From Colletes latitarsis (Eukaryota; Arthropoda; Insecta; Hymenoptera; Colletidae): a stretch of DNA of 64,000 nt. This document shows, piece after piece, positions 53,466-64,000 of the stretch. How positions within the stretch are numbered: the first letter of the stretch is position 1; each line of letters starts with the position of its first letter. The translations under genes and the position numbers were made by a program. The notes beneath the pieces are model-generated. The model saw only the letters and a list, made by a program, of their open reading frames with translations. It had not been told where the DNA came from and made no database searches. Location: contig NW_027488377.1 of assembly GCF_051014445.1 (NCBI RefSeq), forward strand, positions 3,596,001 through 3,660,000, written 5' to 3'.

Positions 53466-56291
53466 TTTAGTGGACAGTTTCAGTGTGGTACCACATTACT
53501 ACGTGATCCAAACCAGAAAAAACCCAGGATCTGTTCAACAAGTATGTGAAAAATGCGAAAGTATGACCCTGATGAGAGCAAATCCCAGAACTATCCCAGA
53601 CCTAACTTGCGTCGTCCTCTAAAATATTGATCGAAACCAGGTTTAATTGACTGTTTTAGTGTGGTACCACTTTACTACGTGATCCAATGCAGAAAAACCC
53701 AAGATCTAGCTATGAAGTATGAGAAATATGCGAAAGTATGGGTCTGATGGGGGCAAATCCCAGGCCTAACCTAGACCTAGCATGAGTTATCCTCAAAAAT
53801 ATTGATCGAAGCCAGGTTTAGTGGACTGTTTCAGTGTGGTACCACATTACTGCGTGATCCAAACCAGAAACTCCAGGATCTGTTTAACAAGTATGTGAAA
53901 AATGCGAAAGTGTGACCCTGATGAGGGCAAATCCCAGACCTATGCCAGACCTAACTTGCGTTGTCCTCTAAAATATTGATGGAAACCAGGTTTAATTGAC
54001 TGTTTCAGTGTGGTACTACATTACTACGTGATGCAATCCAGAAAAAGCCCAGGACCTAGCCATCAAGTATGAGAAATATGCGAAAGAATGAGCCTGATGA
54101 GGGAAAATCCAAGGCCTAACCTAGACCTAACATGCGTCATCCTCAAAAATATTGATCGAAACCAGGTTTAATCGACTGTTTCAGTGTGGTACCACATAAC
54201 TACGTGATCCAAACCAGAAAAAAACCCAGGATCTGTTCAACAAGTATGTGAAGAATGCGAAAGTATGAGTCTGATGAGTGAAAATCCCAGGCCTAACCTA
54301 GACCTAACATGCGTTATCCTCAAAAATATTGATCGAAACCAGGTTTAATCGATTGTTTCAATGTAGTACCACATTACTACGTCATCCAAAGCAGAAATAG
54401 CCCAGGATCTAGCCATGAAGTATTAGAAATATGCGAAAGTATCAGCTTGATGAGGGCAAATCCTAGACGTTACCCAGACCTAACATGCGTTATCCTCTAA
54501 AATATTTATCAAAACCAGGTTTAATTGTATGTTTCAGTGTGGTACCACATTACTACGTGATCCAAACCAGTAAAAACCCAGGATCCGTTCAACGAGTATG
54601 TGAAGAATGCGAAAGTATGAGTCTGATGAGTGAAAATCCCAGGCCTAACCTAGACCTAACATGCGTTATCCTCAAAAATATTGATCGAAACCAGGTTTAA
54701 TCGATTGTTTCAATGTGGTACCACACTACTACGTGATCCAAACCAGAAAAAACCCAGGATCTGTTTAACATGTATGTGAAAAACGCGAAAGTATGAGCCT
54801 GATAAGGGCAAATCCCAGACCTATCCCAGACATAACTTGCGTTATCCTCTAAAATATTGATCGAAACCAGGTTTAATTGACTGTTTCAGCGTGGTACCAC
54901 ATTACTATGTGATACAATCCAGAAATACCTCAGGATCTAGCCATGAAGTATGAGAAATATGAGAAAGTATGAGCCTGAGAAGGGCAAACCCTAGACCTAA
55001 CCCACACCTAACATGCGTTGTCCTCTAAAATATTTATCAAAACCAGGTTTAATTGACTGTTTTAGTGTGGCATCACATTACTACGTGATCCAAACCAGTG
55101 GAAGCCCAGGATCTGGCCAACAAGAATGAGAAATATGCGAAAGAATGAGCCGGATGAGAGCAAATCCCAGACCTAACCTAGCCCTAACATGAATTATTCC
55201 CTAAAATATTGATCGAAACCAGGTTTAATTGACTGTTTCAGTGTGGTCCCACATTACTACGTGATCCAAACCAGAAAAAACCCAGGATCTGTTTAACAAG
55301 TATGTGAAAAACGCGAAAGTATGAGCCTGATGAGGGCAAATCCCAGACCTATCCCAGACATAACTTGCGTTATCCTGAAAAATATTGATCGAAACCTGGT
55401 TTAATCGACTGTCCCAGTGTGGTACCACATTACTATGTGATCCAAACCAGAAAATAACCCAGGATCTGTTCAACGAGTATGTGAAGTGTGCGAAAGTATG
55501 AGTCTGATGAGGGCAAATCCCAGACCTATCCCAGACATAACATGCCTTATCCTCTAAAATATTGATCGAAACCAGGTTTAGTGGACAGTTTCAGTGTGGT
55601 ACCACATTACTGCGTGATCCAAACCAGAAAAAACCCAGGATCTGTTCCACAAGTATGTGAAAAATGCGAATGTATGACCCTGATGAGAGCAAATCCCAGA
55701 ACTATCCCAGACCTAACTTGCGTCGTCCTCTAAAATATTGATCGAAACCAGGTTTAATCGACTGTTTCAGTGTGGTACCACATTACTACGTGATCCGAAA
55801 CCAGAAAAAACCCAGGATCCGTTCAACAAGTATGTGAAGAATGCGAAAGTAAGGGTCTGATGAGTGAAAATCCCAGGGCTAACCTAGACCTAACATGCGT
55901 TATCCTCTAAAACATTGATCCAAACCAGGTCTAATGGACTGTTTCAGTGTGGTACCACTTTACTACGTGATACAAAGCAGAAAAGACCCTCGATCAGGTC
56001 AACATGTATGTTAAAACTGCGAAAGTTTGACCCTCATGAGGCCTAATCCCAGGCCTAGCCTAGACCTAACATGCGTTATCCTCTAAAATATTGATGGAAA
56101 CCAGGTTTAATTGATTGTTTCAGTGTGGTACCACATTACTACGTGATCCACACCAGAAAAAACCCAGGATCTGTTCAACATGTATGTGAAAACCGCGAAA
56201 GTATGGGTCTGAAGGGGGCAAATCCCAGGCCTAACCTAGACCTAGCATGGGTTATCCTCAAAAATATTGATCGAAGCCAGGTTTAATTGAC
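53466..56291. repeat. Mosaic segment related to the 13-mer region and to 61.7-62.7 kb
   Basis: About 53,640-54,490 resembles 43,600-44,460. About 54,340-55,500 resembles 61,740-62,720: offset about 7,398 bp before and 7,223 bp after an extra monomer near 54,850-55,030 (cagcgtggtacc, aaatacctcagg). The last part, about 55,560-55,740, repeats the gtggacagtttcag monomer found at 52,590 and 56,460. L monomers lie near 55,985 and, just right of this segment, near 57,745. Confidence 0.7.
55059..55234. repeat. F-type monomer 5
   Basis: An F monomer with gactgttttagtgtggcatcac and gagccggatgagagc, followed by attattccctaaaat. It is close to the monomer at 62,282. Confidence 0.85.
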
Positions 56292-57337
56292 TGTTTCAGT
56301 GTGGTACCACATTACTACGTGATCCAAACCAGTAAAAACCAAGGATCCGTTCAACAAGTATGTGAGGAATGCGAAAGTATGAGTCTGATGAGCGAAAATC
56401 CCAGGCCTAACCTAGACATAACATGCCTTATCCTCTAAAATATTGATCGAAACCAGGTTTAGTGGACAGTTTCAGTGTGGTACCACATTACTGCGTGATC
56501 CAAACCAGAAAAAACCCAGGATCTGTTCCACAAGTATGTGAAAAATGCGAATGTATGACCCTGATGAGAGCAAATCCCAGAACTATCCCAGACCTAACTT
56601 GCGTCGTCCTCTAAAATATTGATCGAAACCAGGTTTAATTGACTGTTTTAGTGTGGTACCACTTTACTACGTGATCCAATGCAGAAAAACCCAGGATCTA
56701 GCTATGAAGTATGAGAAATATGCGAAAGTATGGGTCTGAAGGGGGCAAATCCCAGGCCTAACCTAGACCTAGCATGGGTTATCCTCAAAAATATTGATCG
56801 AAGCCAGGTTTTGTGGACTTTTTCAGTGTGGTACCATATTACTGCGTGATCCAAACCAGAAAAAAACCCAGGACCTGTTCAACAAGTATGTGAAGAATGC
56901 GAAAGTATGAGTCTGATGAGTGAAAATCCCAGGCCTAACCTAGACATAACATGCCTTATCCTCTAAAATATTGATCGAAGCCAGGTTTAGTGGACTGTTT
57001 CAGTGTGGTACCATATTACTGCGTGATGCAATCCAGAAAAAGCCCAGGATCTAGCCATCAAGTATGAGAAATATGCGAAAGAGTGAGCCTGATGAGGGAA
57101 AATCCAAGGCCTAACCTAGACCTAACATGCGTCATCCTCAAAAATATTGATGGAAACCAGGTTTAATCGATTGTTTCAATGTGGTACCACATTACTACGT
57201 GATCCAAAGCAGAAATAGCCCAGGATCTAGCCATGAAGTATTAGAAATATGCGAAAGTATGAGCCTGATGAGGGCAAATCCTAGACGTTACCCAGACCTA
57301 ACATGCGTTATCCACTAAAATATTTATCAAAGCCAGG
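56292..57337. repeat. Six-monomer block, second copy
   Basis: This copy of 52,420-53,465 has private changes such as gttccacaag for gttcaacaag near 56,527 and gaaagagtgagcc near 57,078. Confidence 0.8.
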
Positions 57338-60300
57338 TTTAATTGTATGTTTCAATGTGGTACCACATTACTATGTGATCCAAACCAGAAAATAACCCAG
57401 GATCTGTTCAACGAGTATGTGAAGTGTGCGTAAGTATGAGTCTGATGAGGGCAAATCCCAGACCTATCCCAGACCTAACTTTCGTTATCCTCTAAAATAT
57501 TGATAGAAACCAGGTTTACTGGACTGTTTCAATGTGGTACCACATTACTACGTGATCCAAAGCAGAAATAGCCCAGGATCTAGCCATGAAGTATTAGAAA
57601 TATGCGAAAGTATGAGCCTGATGAGGGCAAATCCTAGACGTTACCCAGACCTAACATGCGTTATCCTCTAAAATGTTGATCGAATCCAGGCTTAGTTGAC
57701 TGTTTCAGTGTGGTACCACTTTACTACGTGATCCAAAGCAGAGACAACCCTCGATCAGGTCAACATGTATGTTAAAACTGTGATAGTATGACCCTGATGA
57801 GGGCAAATCCCAGGACTAACCTAGACCTAACATGCGTTATCCTCAAAAATATTGATCGAAACCAGGTTTAATCGACTGATTCAGTGTGGTACCACATTAC
57901 TACGTGATCCAAACCAGAAAAAAACCCAGGATCTGTTTAACAAGTATGTGAAGAATGCGTAAGAATGAGTCTGATGAGTGAAAATCCCAGGCCTTACCTG
58001 TACCTAACATGCGTTATCCTCAAAAATATTGATCGAAACCAGGTTTAATCGACTGTTTCAGTGTGGTACCACATTACTACATGATCCAAACCAGAGAAAA
58101 ACCCAGGATCTGTTTAACAAGTATGTGAAGTATGCGTAAGTATGAGTCTGATGAGGGCAAATCCCAGACCTATCCCAGACCTAACTTTCGTTATCCTCTA
58201 AAATATTGATAGAAGCCAGGTTTACTGGACTGTTTCAATGTGGTACCACATTACTACGTGATCCAAAGCAGAAATAGCCCAGGATCTAGCCATGAAGTAT
58301 TAGAAATATGCGAAAGTATGAGCCTGATGAGGGCAAATCCTAGACGTTACCCAGACCTAACATGCGTTATCCTCTAAAATATTGATAGAAACCAGGTTTA
58401 GTGGACAGTTTCAGTGTGGTACCACATTACTGCGTGATCCAAACCAGAAAAAACCCAGGATCTGTTTAACAAGTATGTGAAAAATGCGAATGTGTGACCC
58501 TGATGAGGGCAAATCCCAGACCTATCCCAGACCTAACTTGCGTTGTCCTCTAAAATATTGATCGAAACCAGGTTTAATTGGCTGTTTTAGTGTGGTACCA
58601 CTTTACTACGTGATCCAAAGCAGAAAAAACCCAGGATCTGTTCAACAAGTATGTGAAAAATGCGAAAGTATGAGCCTGATGAGGGCGAATCCCAGACCTA
58701 TCCCAGACCTAACTTGCGGTATCCTCTAAAATATTGATCGAAACCAGGTTTAATTGACTGTTTCTGTGTGGTACCACATTACTACGTGATCCAAACCAGT
58801 AAAAACCCAGGATCCGTTCAACAAGTATGTGAAAAACGCGAAAGTATGGGCCTGATGAGAGCAGATCCCAGACCTATCCCAGACCTAACTTGCGTTGTCC
58901 TGTAAAATATTGATGGTAACCAGGTTTAATTGACTGTTTCAGTGTTGTACTTCATTACTACGTGATACAATCCAGAAAAAGCCCAGGATCTAGCCATCAA
59001 GTATGAGTAATATGCGAAAGAATGAGCCGGATGAGAGCAAATCCCAGACCTAACCTAGACCTAACATGAATTATTCCCTAAAATATTGATCGAAACCAGG
59101 TTTAATTGACTGTTTCAGTGTGGTCCCCCATTACTACGTGATACAAACCAGAAAAAATCCAGGATCCGTTCAACAAGTATGTGAAGAATGCGAAAGTATG
59201 AGTCTGGTGAGTGAAAATCCCAGGCCTAACCTAGACCTAACATGCGTTATTCTGAAAAATATTGATCGAAACCTGGTTTAATCGACTTTTTCAGTGTGGT
59301 ACCACATTACTATGTGATCCAAACCAGAAAATAACCCAGGATCTGTTCAACGAGTATGTGAAGTGTGCGTAAGTATGAGTCTGATGAGGGCAAATCCCAG
59401 ACCTATCCCAGACCTAACTTTCGTTATCCTTTAAAATATTGATCGAAACCAGGTTTAATCGACTGTTTCAGTGTGGTACCACATTACTACGTGATCTAAA
59501 CCAGAAAAAACCCAGGATCAGTTCAACAAGTATGTGAAAAACGCGAAAGTATGAGCCTGATGAGGGGGAATCCCAGACCAATCCCAGACCTAACTTGCGT
59601 TATCCCCTAAAATATTGATCGAAACCAGGTTTAATTGACTGTTTCAGCGTGGTACCACATTACTACGTGATGCAATCCAGAAATAGCTCAGGATCTAGCC
59701 ATGAAGTATTAGAAATATGCGAAAGTACGAGCCTGAGAAGGGCAAATCCTAGACGTTACCCAGACCTAACATGCGTTATCCTCTAAAATATTTATCAAGA
59801 CCAGGTTTAATTGAATGTTTCAGTGTGGTAACACATTACTACGTGAACGAAACCAGAAAAAACACAGGATCCGTTCAACAAGTATGTGAAGAATGCGAAA
59901 GTATGAGTCTGATGAGTGAAAATCCCAGGCCTAACCTAGACCTAACATGCGTTATGCTCAAAAATATTGGTCGGAACCTGGTTTAATCGACTGTTTCAGT
60001 GTGGTACCACTTTACTACGTGATGCAATCCAGAAAAAGCCCTGGATCTAGCCATGAAGTATGTGAAAACCGCGAAAGTATGAGCCTGATGAGGGCGAATC
60101 CCAGACCTATCCCAGACCTAACTTGCGGTATCCTCTAAAATATTGATCGAAACCAGGTTTCATTGACTGTTTCAGTGTGGTACCACATTACTACGTGATC
60201 CAAACCAATAAAAACCCAGGATCCGTTCAACAAGTATGTGAAGAATGCGAAAGTATGAGTCTGATGAGTGAAAATCCCAGGCCTAACCTAGACCTAACAT

Positions 60301-61729
60301 GCGTTATGCTCAAAAATATTGATCGAAACCTGGTTTAATCGACTGTTTCAGTGTGGTACCACATTACTACGTGGTCCAAACCAGAAAAAACCCAGGATCA
60401 GTTGAACAAGTATGTGAAAAACGCGAAAGAATGAGCCTGATGAGGGCGAATCCCAGGCCTAACCTAGACCTAACATGCGTTATCCTCAAAAATATTGATC
60501 GAAACCTCGTTTAATCGACATTTTCAGTGTGGTACCACATTACTATGTGATCCAAACCAGAAAATAACCCAGGATCAGTTCAACAAGTATGTGAAAGACG
60601 CGAAAGTATTAGCCTGATGAGGGCAAATCCTAGACGTAACCCAGACCTAACATACGTTATCCTCTAAAATATTTATCAAGACCAGGTTTAATTGAATGTT
60701 TCAGCGTGGTACCACATTACTACGTGATACAATCCAGAAATAGCCCAGGATCTAGCCATGAAGTATGAGAAATATGCGAAAGTATGAGCCTGATGAGGGC
60801 AAATCCTAGACCTAACCCAGACCTCACTTGCGTTATCCTCTAAAATAATGATCGAAACCAGGTTTAATTGATTGTTTCAGTGTGGTCCCACATTACTACG
60901 TGATCCAAACCAGAAAAAACCAAGGATCTGTTGAACAAGTATGTGAAAAACGCGAAAGTATGAGCCTGACGAGGGCAAATCCCAGACCTATCCCAGACCT
61001 CACTTGCGTTATCCTCTAAAATAATGATCGACACCAGGTTTAATTGATTGTTTCAGTGTGGTACCACATTACTACGTGATCCAAACCAGAAAAAACCCAG
61101 GATCTGTTCAACATGTATGTGAAAAACGCGAAAGTATGAGCCTGATGAGGGCAAATCCCAGACCTATCCCAGTCAAACCTTGCGTTATCCTCTAAAATAT
61201 TGATCGAAACAAGGTTGAATTGACTGTTTTAGTGTGGTACCACATTACTACGTGATCCAAAGCAGAAAAAACCCTGGATTAGGTCAACATGTATGTTAAA
61301 ACTGCGAAAGTTTGACCCTCATGAGGCCAAATCCCAGGCCTAACCTAGACCTAACATGCGTTATCCTCTAAAATATTGATCGAAACCAGGTTTAGTGGTC
61401 TGTTTCAGTGTGGTACCACATTACTACGTGATCCAAACCAGAAAAAACCCAGGATCTGTTCAACATGTATGTGAAAACAGCGAAAGTATGAGCCTGATGA
61501 GGGCGAATCCCAGACCTATCCTAGACCTAAGTTGCGGTATCCTCTAAAATATTGATCGAAACCAGGTTTAATTGACTGTTTCAGTGTGGTACCACATTAC
61601 TACGTGATCCAAACCAGTAAAAACCCAGGATCTGTTCAACGAGTATGTGAAGTGTGCGAAAGTATGAGCCTGATGAGGGCAAATCCCAGACCTATGCCAG
61701 ACCTAACTTTCGTTATCCTCAAAAATATT
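57338..61729. repeat. Irregular segment with dispersed G and E monomers
   Basis: G monomers appear near 57,590, 58,300 and 59,710, and two 'agaa(a/g)ccaggtttactggactg' contexts lie near 57,505 and 58,210 (about 704 bp apart). I see no sustained HOR. About 61,210-61,610 matches 37,440-37,850 at 23,761 bp (135 monomers), with ccctggattagg, gtttgaccctcatgagg and gtggtctgtttcag in common. Confidence 0.68.
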
Positions 61730-62942
61730 GCTCGAAACCAGGTTTAATCGATTGTTTCAATGTGGTACCACATTACTACGTGATCCAAAGCAGAAATAGC
61801 CCAGGATCTAGCCATGAAGTATTAGAAATATGCGAAAGTATGAGCCTGATGAGGGCAAATCCTAGACGTTACCCAGACCTAACATGCGTTATCCTCTAAA
61901 ATATTTATCAAAGCCAGGTTTAATTGAATGTTTCAGTGTGGTACCACATTACTACGTGATCCAAACCAGTAAAAACCCAGGATCCGTTTAACGAGTATGT
62001 GAAGAATGCGAAAGTATGAGTCTGATGAGTGAAAATCCCAGGCCCAACCTAGACCTAACATGCGTTATCCTCAAAAATATTGATCGAAACCAGGTTTAAT
62101 CGATTGTTTCTATGTGGTACCACACTACTACGTGATCCAAACCAGAAAAAACCCAGGATCTGTTTAACAAGTATGTGAAAAACGCGAAAGTATGAGCCTG
62201 ATCAGGGCAAATCCCTGACCTATCCCAGACATAACTTGCGTTATCCTCTAAAATATTGATCAAAACCAGGTTCAATTGACTGTTTTAGTGTGGCATCACA
62301 TTACTACGTGATCCAAACCAGTGGAAGCCCAGGATCTGGCCAACAAGAATGAGAAATATGCGAAAGAATGAGCCGGATGAGAGCAAATCCCAGACGTAAC
62401 CTAGACCTAACATGAATTATTCCCTAAAATATTGATCGAAACCAGGTTTTATTGACTGTTTCAGTGTGGTCCCACATTACTACGTGATCCAAACCAGAAA
62501 AAACCCAGGATCCGTTCAAGAAGTATGTGAAGAATGCGAAAGTATGAGTCTGGTGAGAGAAAATCCCAGGCCTAACCCAGACCTAACATGCGTTATCCTG
62601 AAAAATATTGATCGAAACCTGGTTTAATCGACTGTCCCAGTGTGGTACCACATTACTATGTTATCCAAACCAGAAAATAACCCAGGATCTGTTCAACGAG
62701 TATGTGAAGTGTGCGAAAGTATGTGTCTGATGAGGGCAAATCCCAGACCTATCCCAGACCTAACTTTCGTTATCCTCTAAAATATTGATCGAAACCAGGT
62801 TTAATCGACTGTTTCAGTGTGGTACCACATTACTACGTGATCCAAACCAGAAAAAACCCAGGATCAGTTCAACAAGTATGTGAAAAACGCGAAAGTATGA
62901 GCCTGATCAGGGCAAATCCCTGACCTATCCCAGACCTAACTT
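61730..62942. repeat. Block shared with 54.3-55.5 kb
   Basis: The order G, cacactactacg/ggatctgtttaac, F, then a gtctggtgagag/ttatcctgaaaaat S monomer and gactgtcccag repeats what is seen at 54,340-55,500, minus one monomer. The first three types in this order also occur at about 36,395-36,936 and in both 13-mer copies. Confidence 0.72.
62282..62457. repeat. F-type monomer 6
   Basis: This F monomer shares gagccggatgagagc and attattccctaaaat with the one at 55,059, 7,223 bp upstream (41 monomers), and belongs to a larger shared block. Confidence 0.85.
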
Positions 62943-63646
62943 TCGTTATCCTCTAAAATATTGATCGAAACCAGGTTTAATCGACTGTTTCAGCGTGGTA
63001 CCACATTACTATGTGATACAATCCAGAAATAGCTCAGGATCTAGCCATGAAGTATGAGAAATATGCGAAAGTATGAGCCTGAGGAGGGCAAATCCTAGAC
63101 CTAACCTAGACCTAACATGCGTTATCCTCTAAAATATTTATCAAGACCAGGTTTAATTGATTGTTTCAGTGTGGTACCACATTACTACGTGATCCACACC
63201 AGAAAAAACCCAGGATCTGTTCAACATGTATGTGAAAACCGCGAAAGTATGAGCCTGATGAGGGCGAATCCCAGACCTATCCCAGACCTAACTTGCGGTA
63301 TCCTCTAAAATATTGATCGAAACCAGGTTTAATTGACAGTTTCAGTGTGGTACCACATTACTACGTGATCCAAACCAGTAAAAACCCAGGATCCGTTCAA
63401 CAAGTATGTGAAGAATGCGAAAGTATGAGACTGATGAGTGAAAATCCCAGGACTAACGTAGACCTAACATGCGTTATCCTCAATAATATTGCTCGAAACC
63501 AGGTTTAATTGAATGTTTCAGTGTGGTACCACATTACTACGTGATCCAAACCAGTAAAAACCGAGGATCCGTTCAACAAGTATGTGAAAAACGCGAAAGT
63601 ATGAGCCTGATGAGGGCGAATCCCAGACCTATCCCAGACCTAACTT
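62943..63646. repeat. 4-monomer repeat (704 bp), copy 1
   Basis: cagcgtggtaccacattactatg, gaggagggcaaatcc (63,081 and 63,785) and atgtgaaaaccgcg recur at exactly 704 bp. The third and fourth monomers (caggactaacgtag, caataatattgctcg, ccagtaaaaaccgagg) resemble 37,800-38,130 at an offset of 25,522 bp (145 monomers). Confidence 0.85.
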
Positions 63647-64000
63647 GCGTTATCCTCTAAAATATTGATCGAAACCAGGTTTAATCGACTGTTTCAGCGT
63701 GGTACCACATTACTATGTGATACAATCCAGAAATAGCTCAGGATCTAGCCATGAAGTATGAGAAATATGCGAAAGTATGAGCCTGAGGAGGGCAAATCCT
63801 AGACCTAACCTAGACCTAACATGCGTTATCCTCTAAAATATTTATCAAGACCAGGTTTAATTGATTGTTTCAGTGTGGTACCACATTACTACGTGATCCA
63901 CACCAGAAAAAACCCAGGATCTGTTCAACATGTATGTGAAAACCGCGAAAGTATGAGCCTGATGAGGGCGAATCCCAGACCTATCCCAGACCTAACTTGC
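63647..64000. repeat. 4-monomer repeat, copy 2 (cut by window end)
   Basis: The first two monomers match copy 1, with no difference noticed; the repeat continues beyond the window. Confidence 0.85.

Larger units (their letters stand above)
1..64000. repeat. Satellite DNA array, ~176-bp monomer, fills the window
   Basis: The sequence is a continuous head-to-tail run of one repeat with a period of about 176 bp; landmarks such as gtttcagtgtggtacc and gcgttatcctc recur at that spacing from end to end. All copies read in the same direction and I found no inversion, no inserted mobile element and no unique spacer. About 364 monomers fit. Monomers differ by substitutions and small indels and fall into recognisable types that are arranged in higher-order repeats. 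Uniform orientation, nucleosome-like length and HORs are typical of centromeric or heterochromatic satellites, but the sequence alone does not prove the location. Both window edges lie inside the array, so the real array is longer than 64 kb. The family is not one I recognise. Confidence 0.98.

Noticed and set aside
1..64000. Possible CRISPR array
   Set aside because: There are no unique spacers between short repeats. The whole 176-bp unit is repeated, with graded divergence.
1..64000. Identity with human alpha satellite, Arabidopsis 178-bp, maize CentC or rice CentO
   Set aside because: The length class is similar, but none of the sequence features I know of those families is present. A database search would be needed to name the family.

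Overview
The whole 64,000-base window is one uninterrupted, head-to-tail satellite DNA array. The monomer is about 176 bp and about 364 copies fit. I see no gene, RNA gene, transposon, CRISPR array or unique sequence, and neither edge leaves the array. The monomer is nucleosome-sized and organised into higher-order repeats (HORs), as in the centromeric or heterochromatic satellites of plants and animals, so the source is a eukaryote. I do not recognise the family. It is not human alpha satellite, Arabidopsis 178-bp, maize CentC or rice CentO as far as I know those sequences. The species and a centromeric location are not established by the sequence.

Layout, with all distances read from matching landmark positions. 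(1) 1-3,076: a 12-monomer HOR, 'D' (2,113 bp), about 1.5 copies. (2) 3,077-6,560: a 20-monomer block, 'X'. (3) 6,561-7,559: a diverged D relative. (4) 7,560-10,459: a 9-monomer HOR (1,583 bp), 1.8 copies. (5) 10,460-13,096: a diverged relative of X. (6) 13,097-27,796: two successive X-D-D units, a nested 44-monomer HOR of 7,736 bp, the second carrying a 352-bp deletion. (7) 27,797-28,620: a transition. (8) 28,621-32,458: an 11-monomer HOR (1,937 bp), two copies. (9) 32,459-36,180: irregular, with a small D fragment and a cluster of one divergent monomer type. (10) 36,181-43,590: a mosaic of newer variants with a 4-monomer repeat. (11) 43,591-48,430: a 13-monomer HOR (2,291 bp), two nearly identical copies. 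(12) 48,431-62,942: a mosaic with segments repeated at 13-, 15-, 22- and 41-monomer spacings. (13) 62,943-64,000: a 4-monomer repeat (704 bp) running off the window.

Monomer types named here by diagnostic bases: E (aacgcgaaag with gttcaacaagtatgtg), S (gagtctgatgagtgaaaa), B (ccagaaatagccc with ccatgaagtatgag), C (gatgcaatccagaaaaagcc with ccatcaag), L (ccctcgatcagg with atgttaaaactgcg), G (gaagtattagaaatatg with agacgttaccc) and F (gtggcatcac with cagtggaagccc). Types E, S, B, C and L occur across the window. G and F were seen only to the right of about 36.2 kb, which divides the array into two evolutionary domains.

No genes work together here. The short open frames of 60-99 codons are by-products of the repeat: 176 is not a multiple of three, so the frame shifts at each monomer and the same short peptide recurs. 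Any biological role would be structural or chromatin-based. The best candidate signal is a 12-bp perfect palindrome, TGTGGTACCACA, in most monomers, close to a second short dyad. All comparisons were made by eye, so boundaries are good to some tens of bases and no percentage identities are given.
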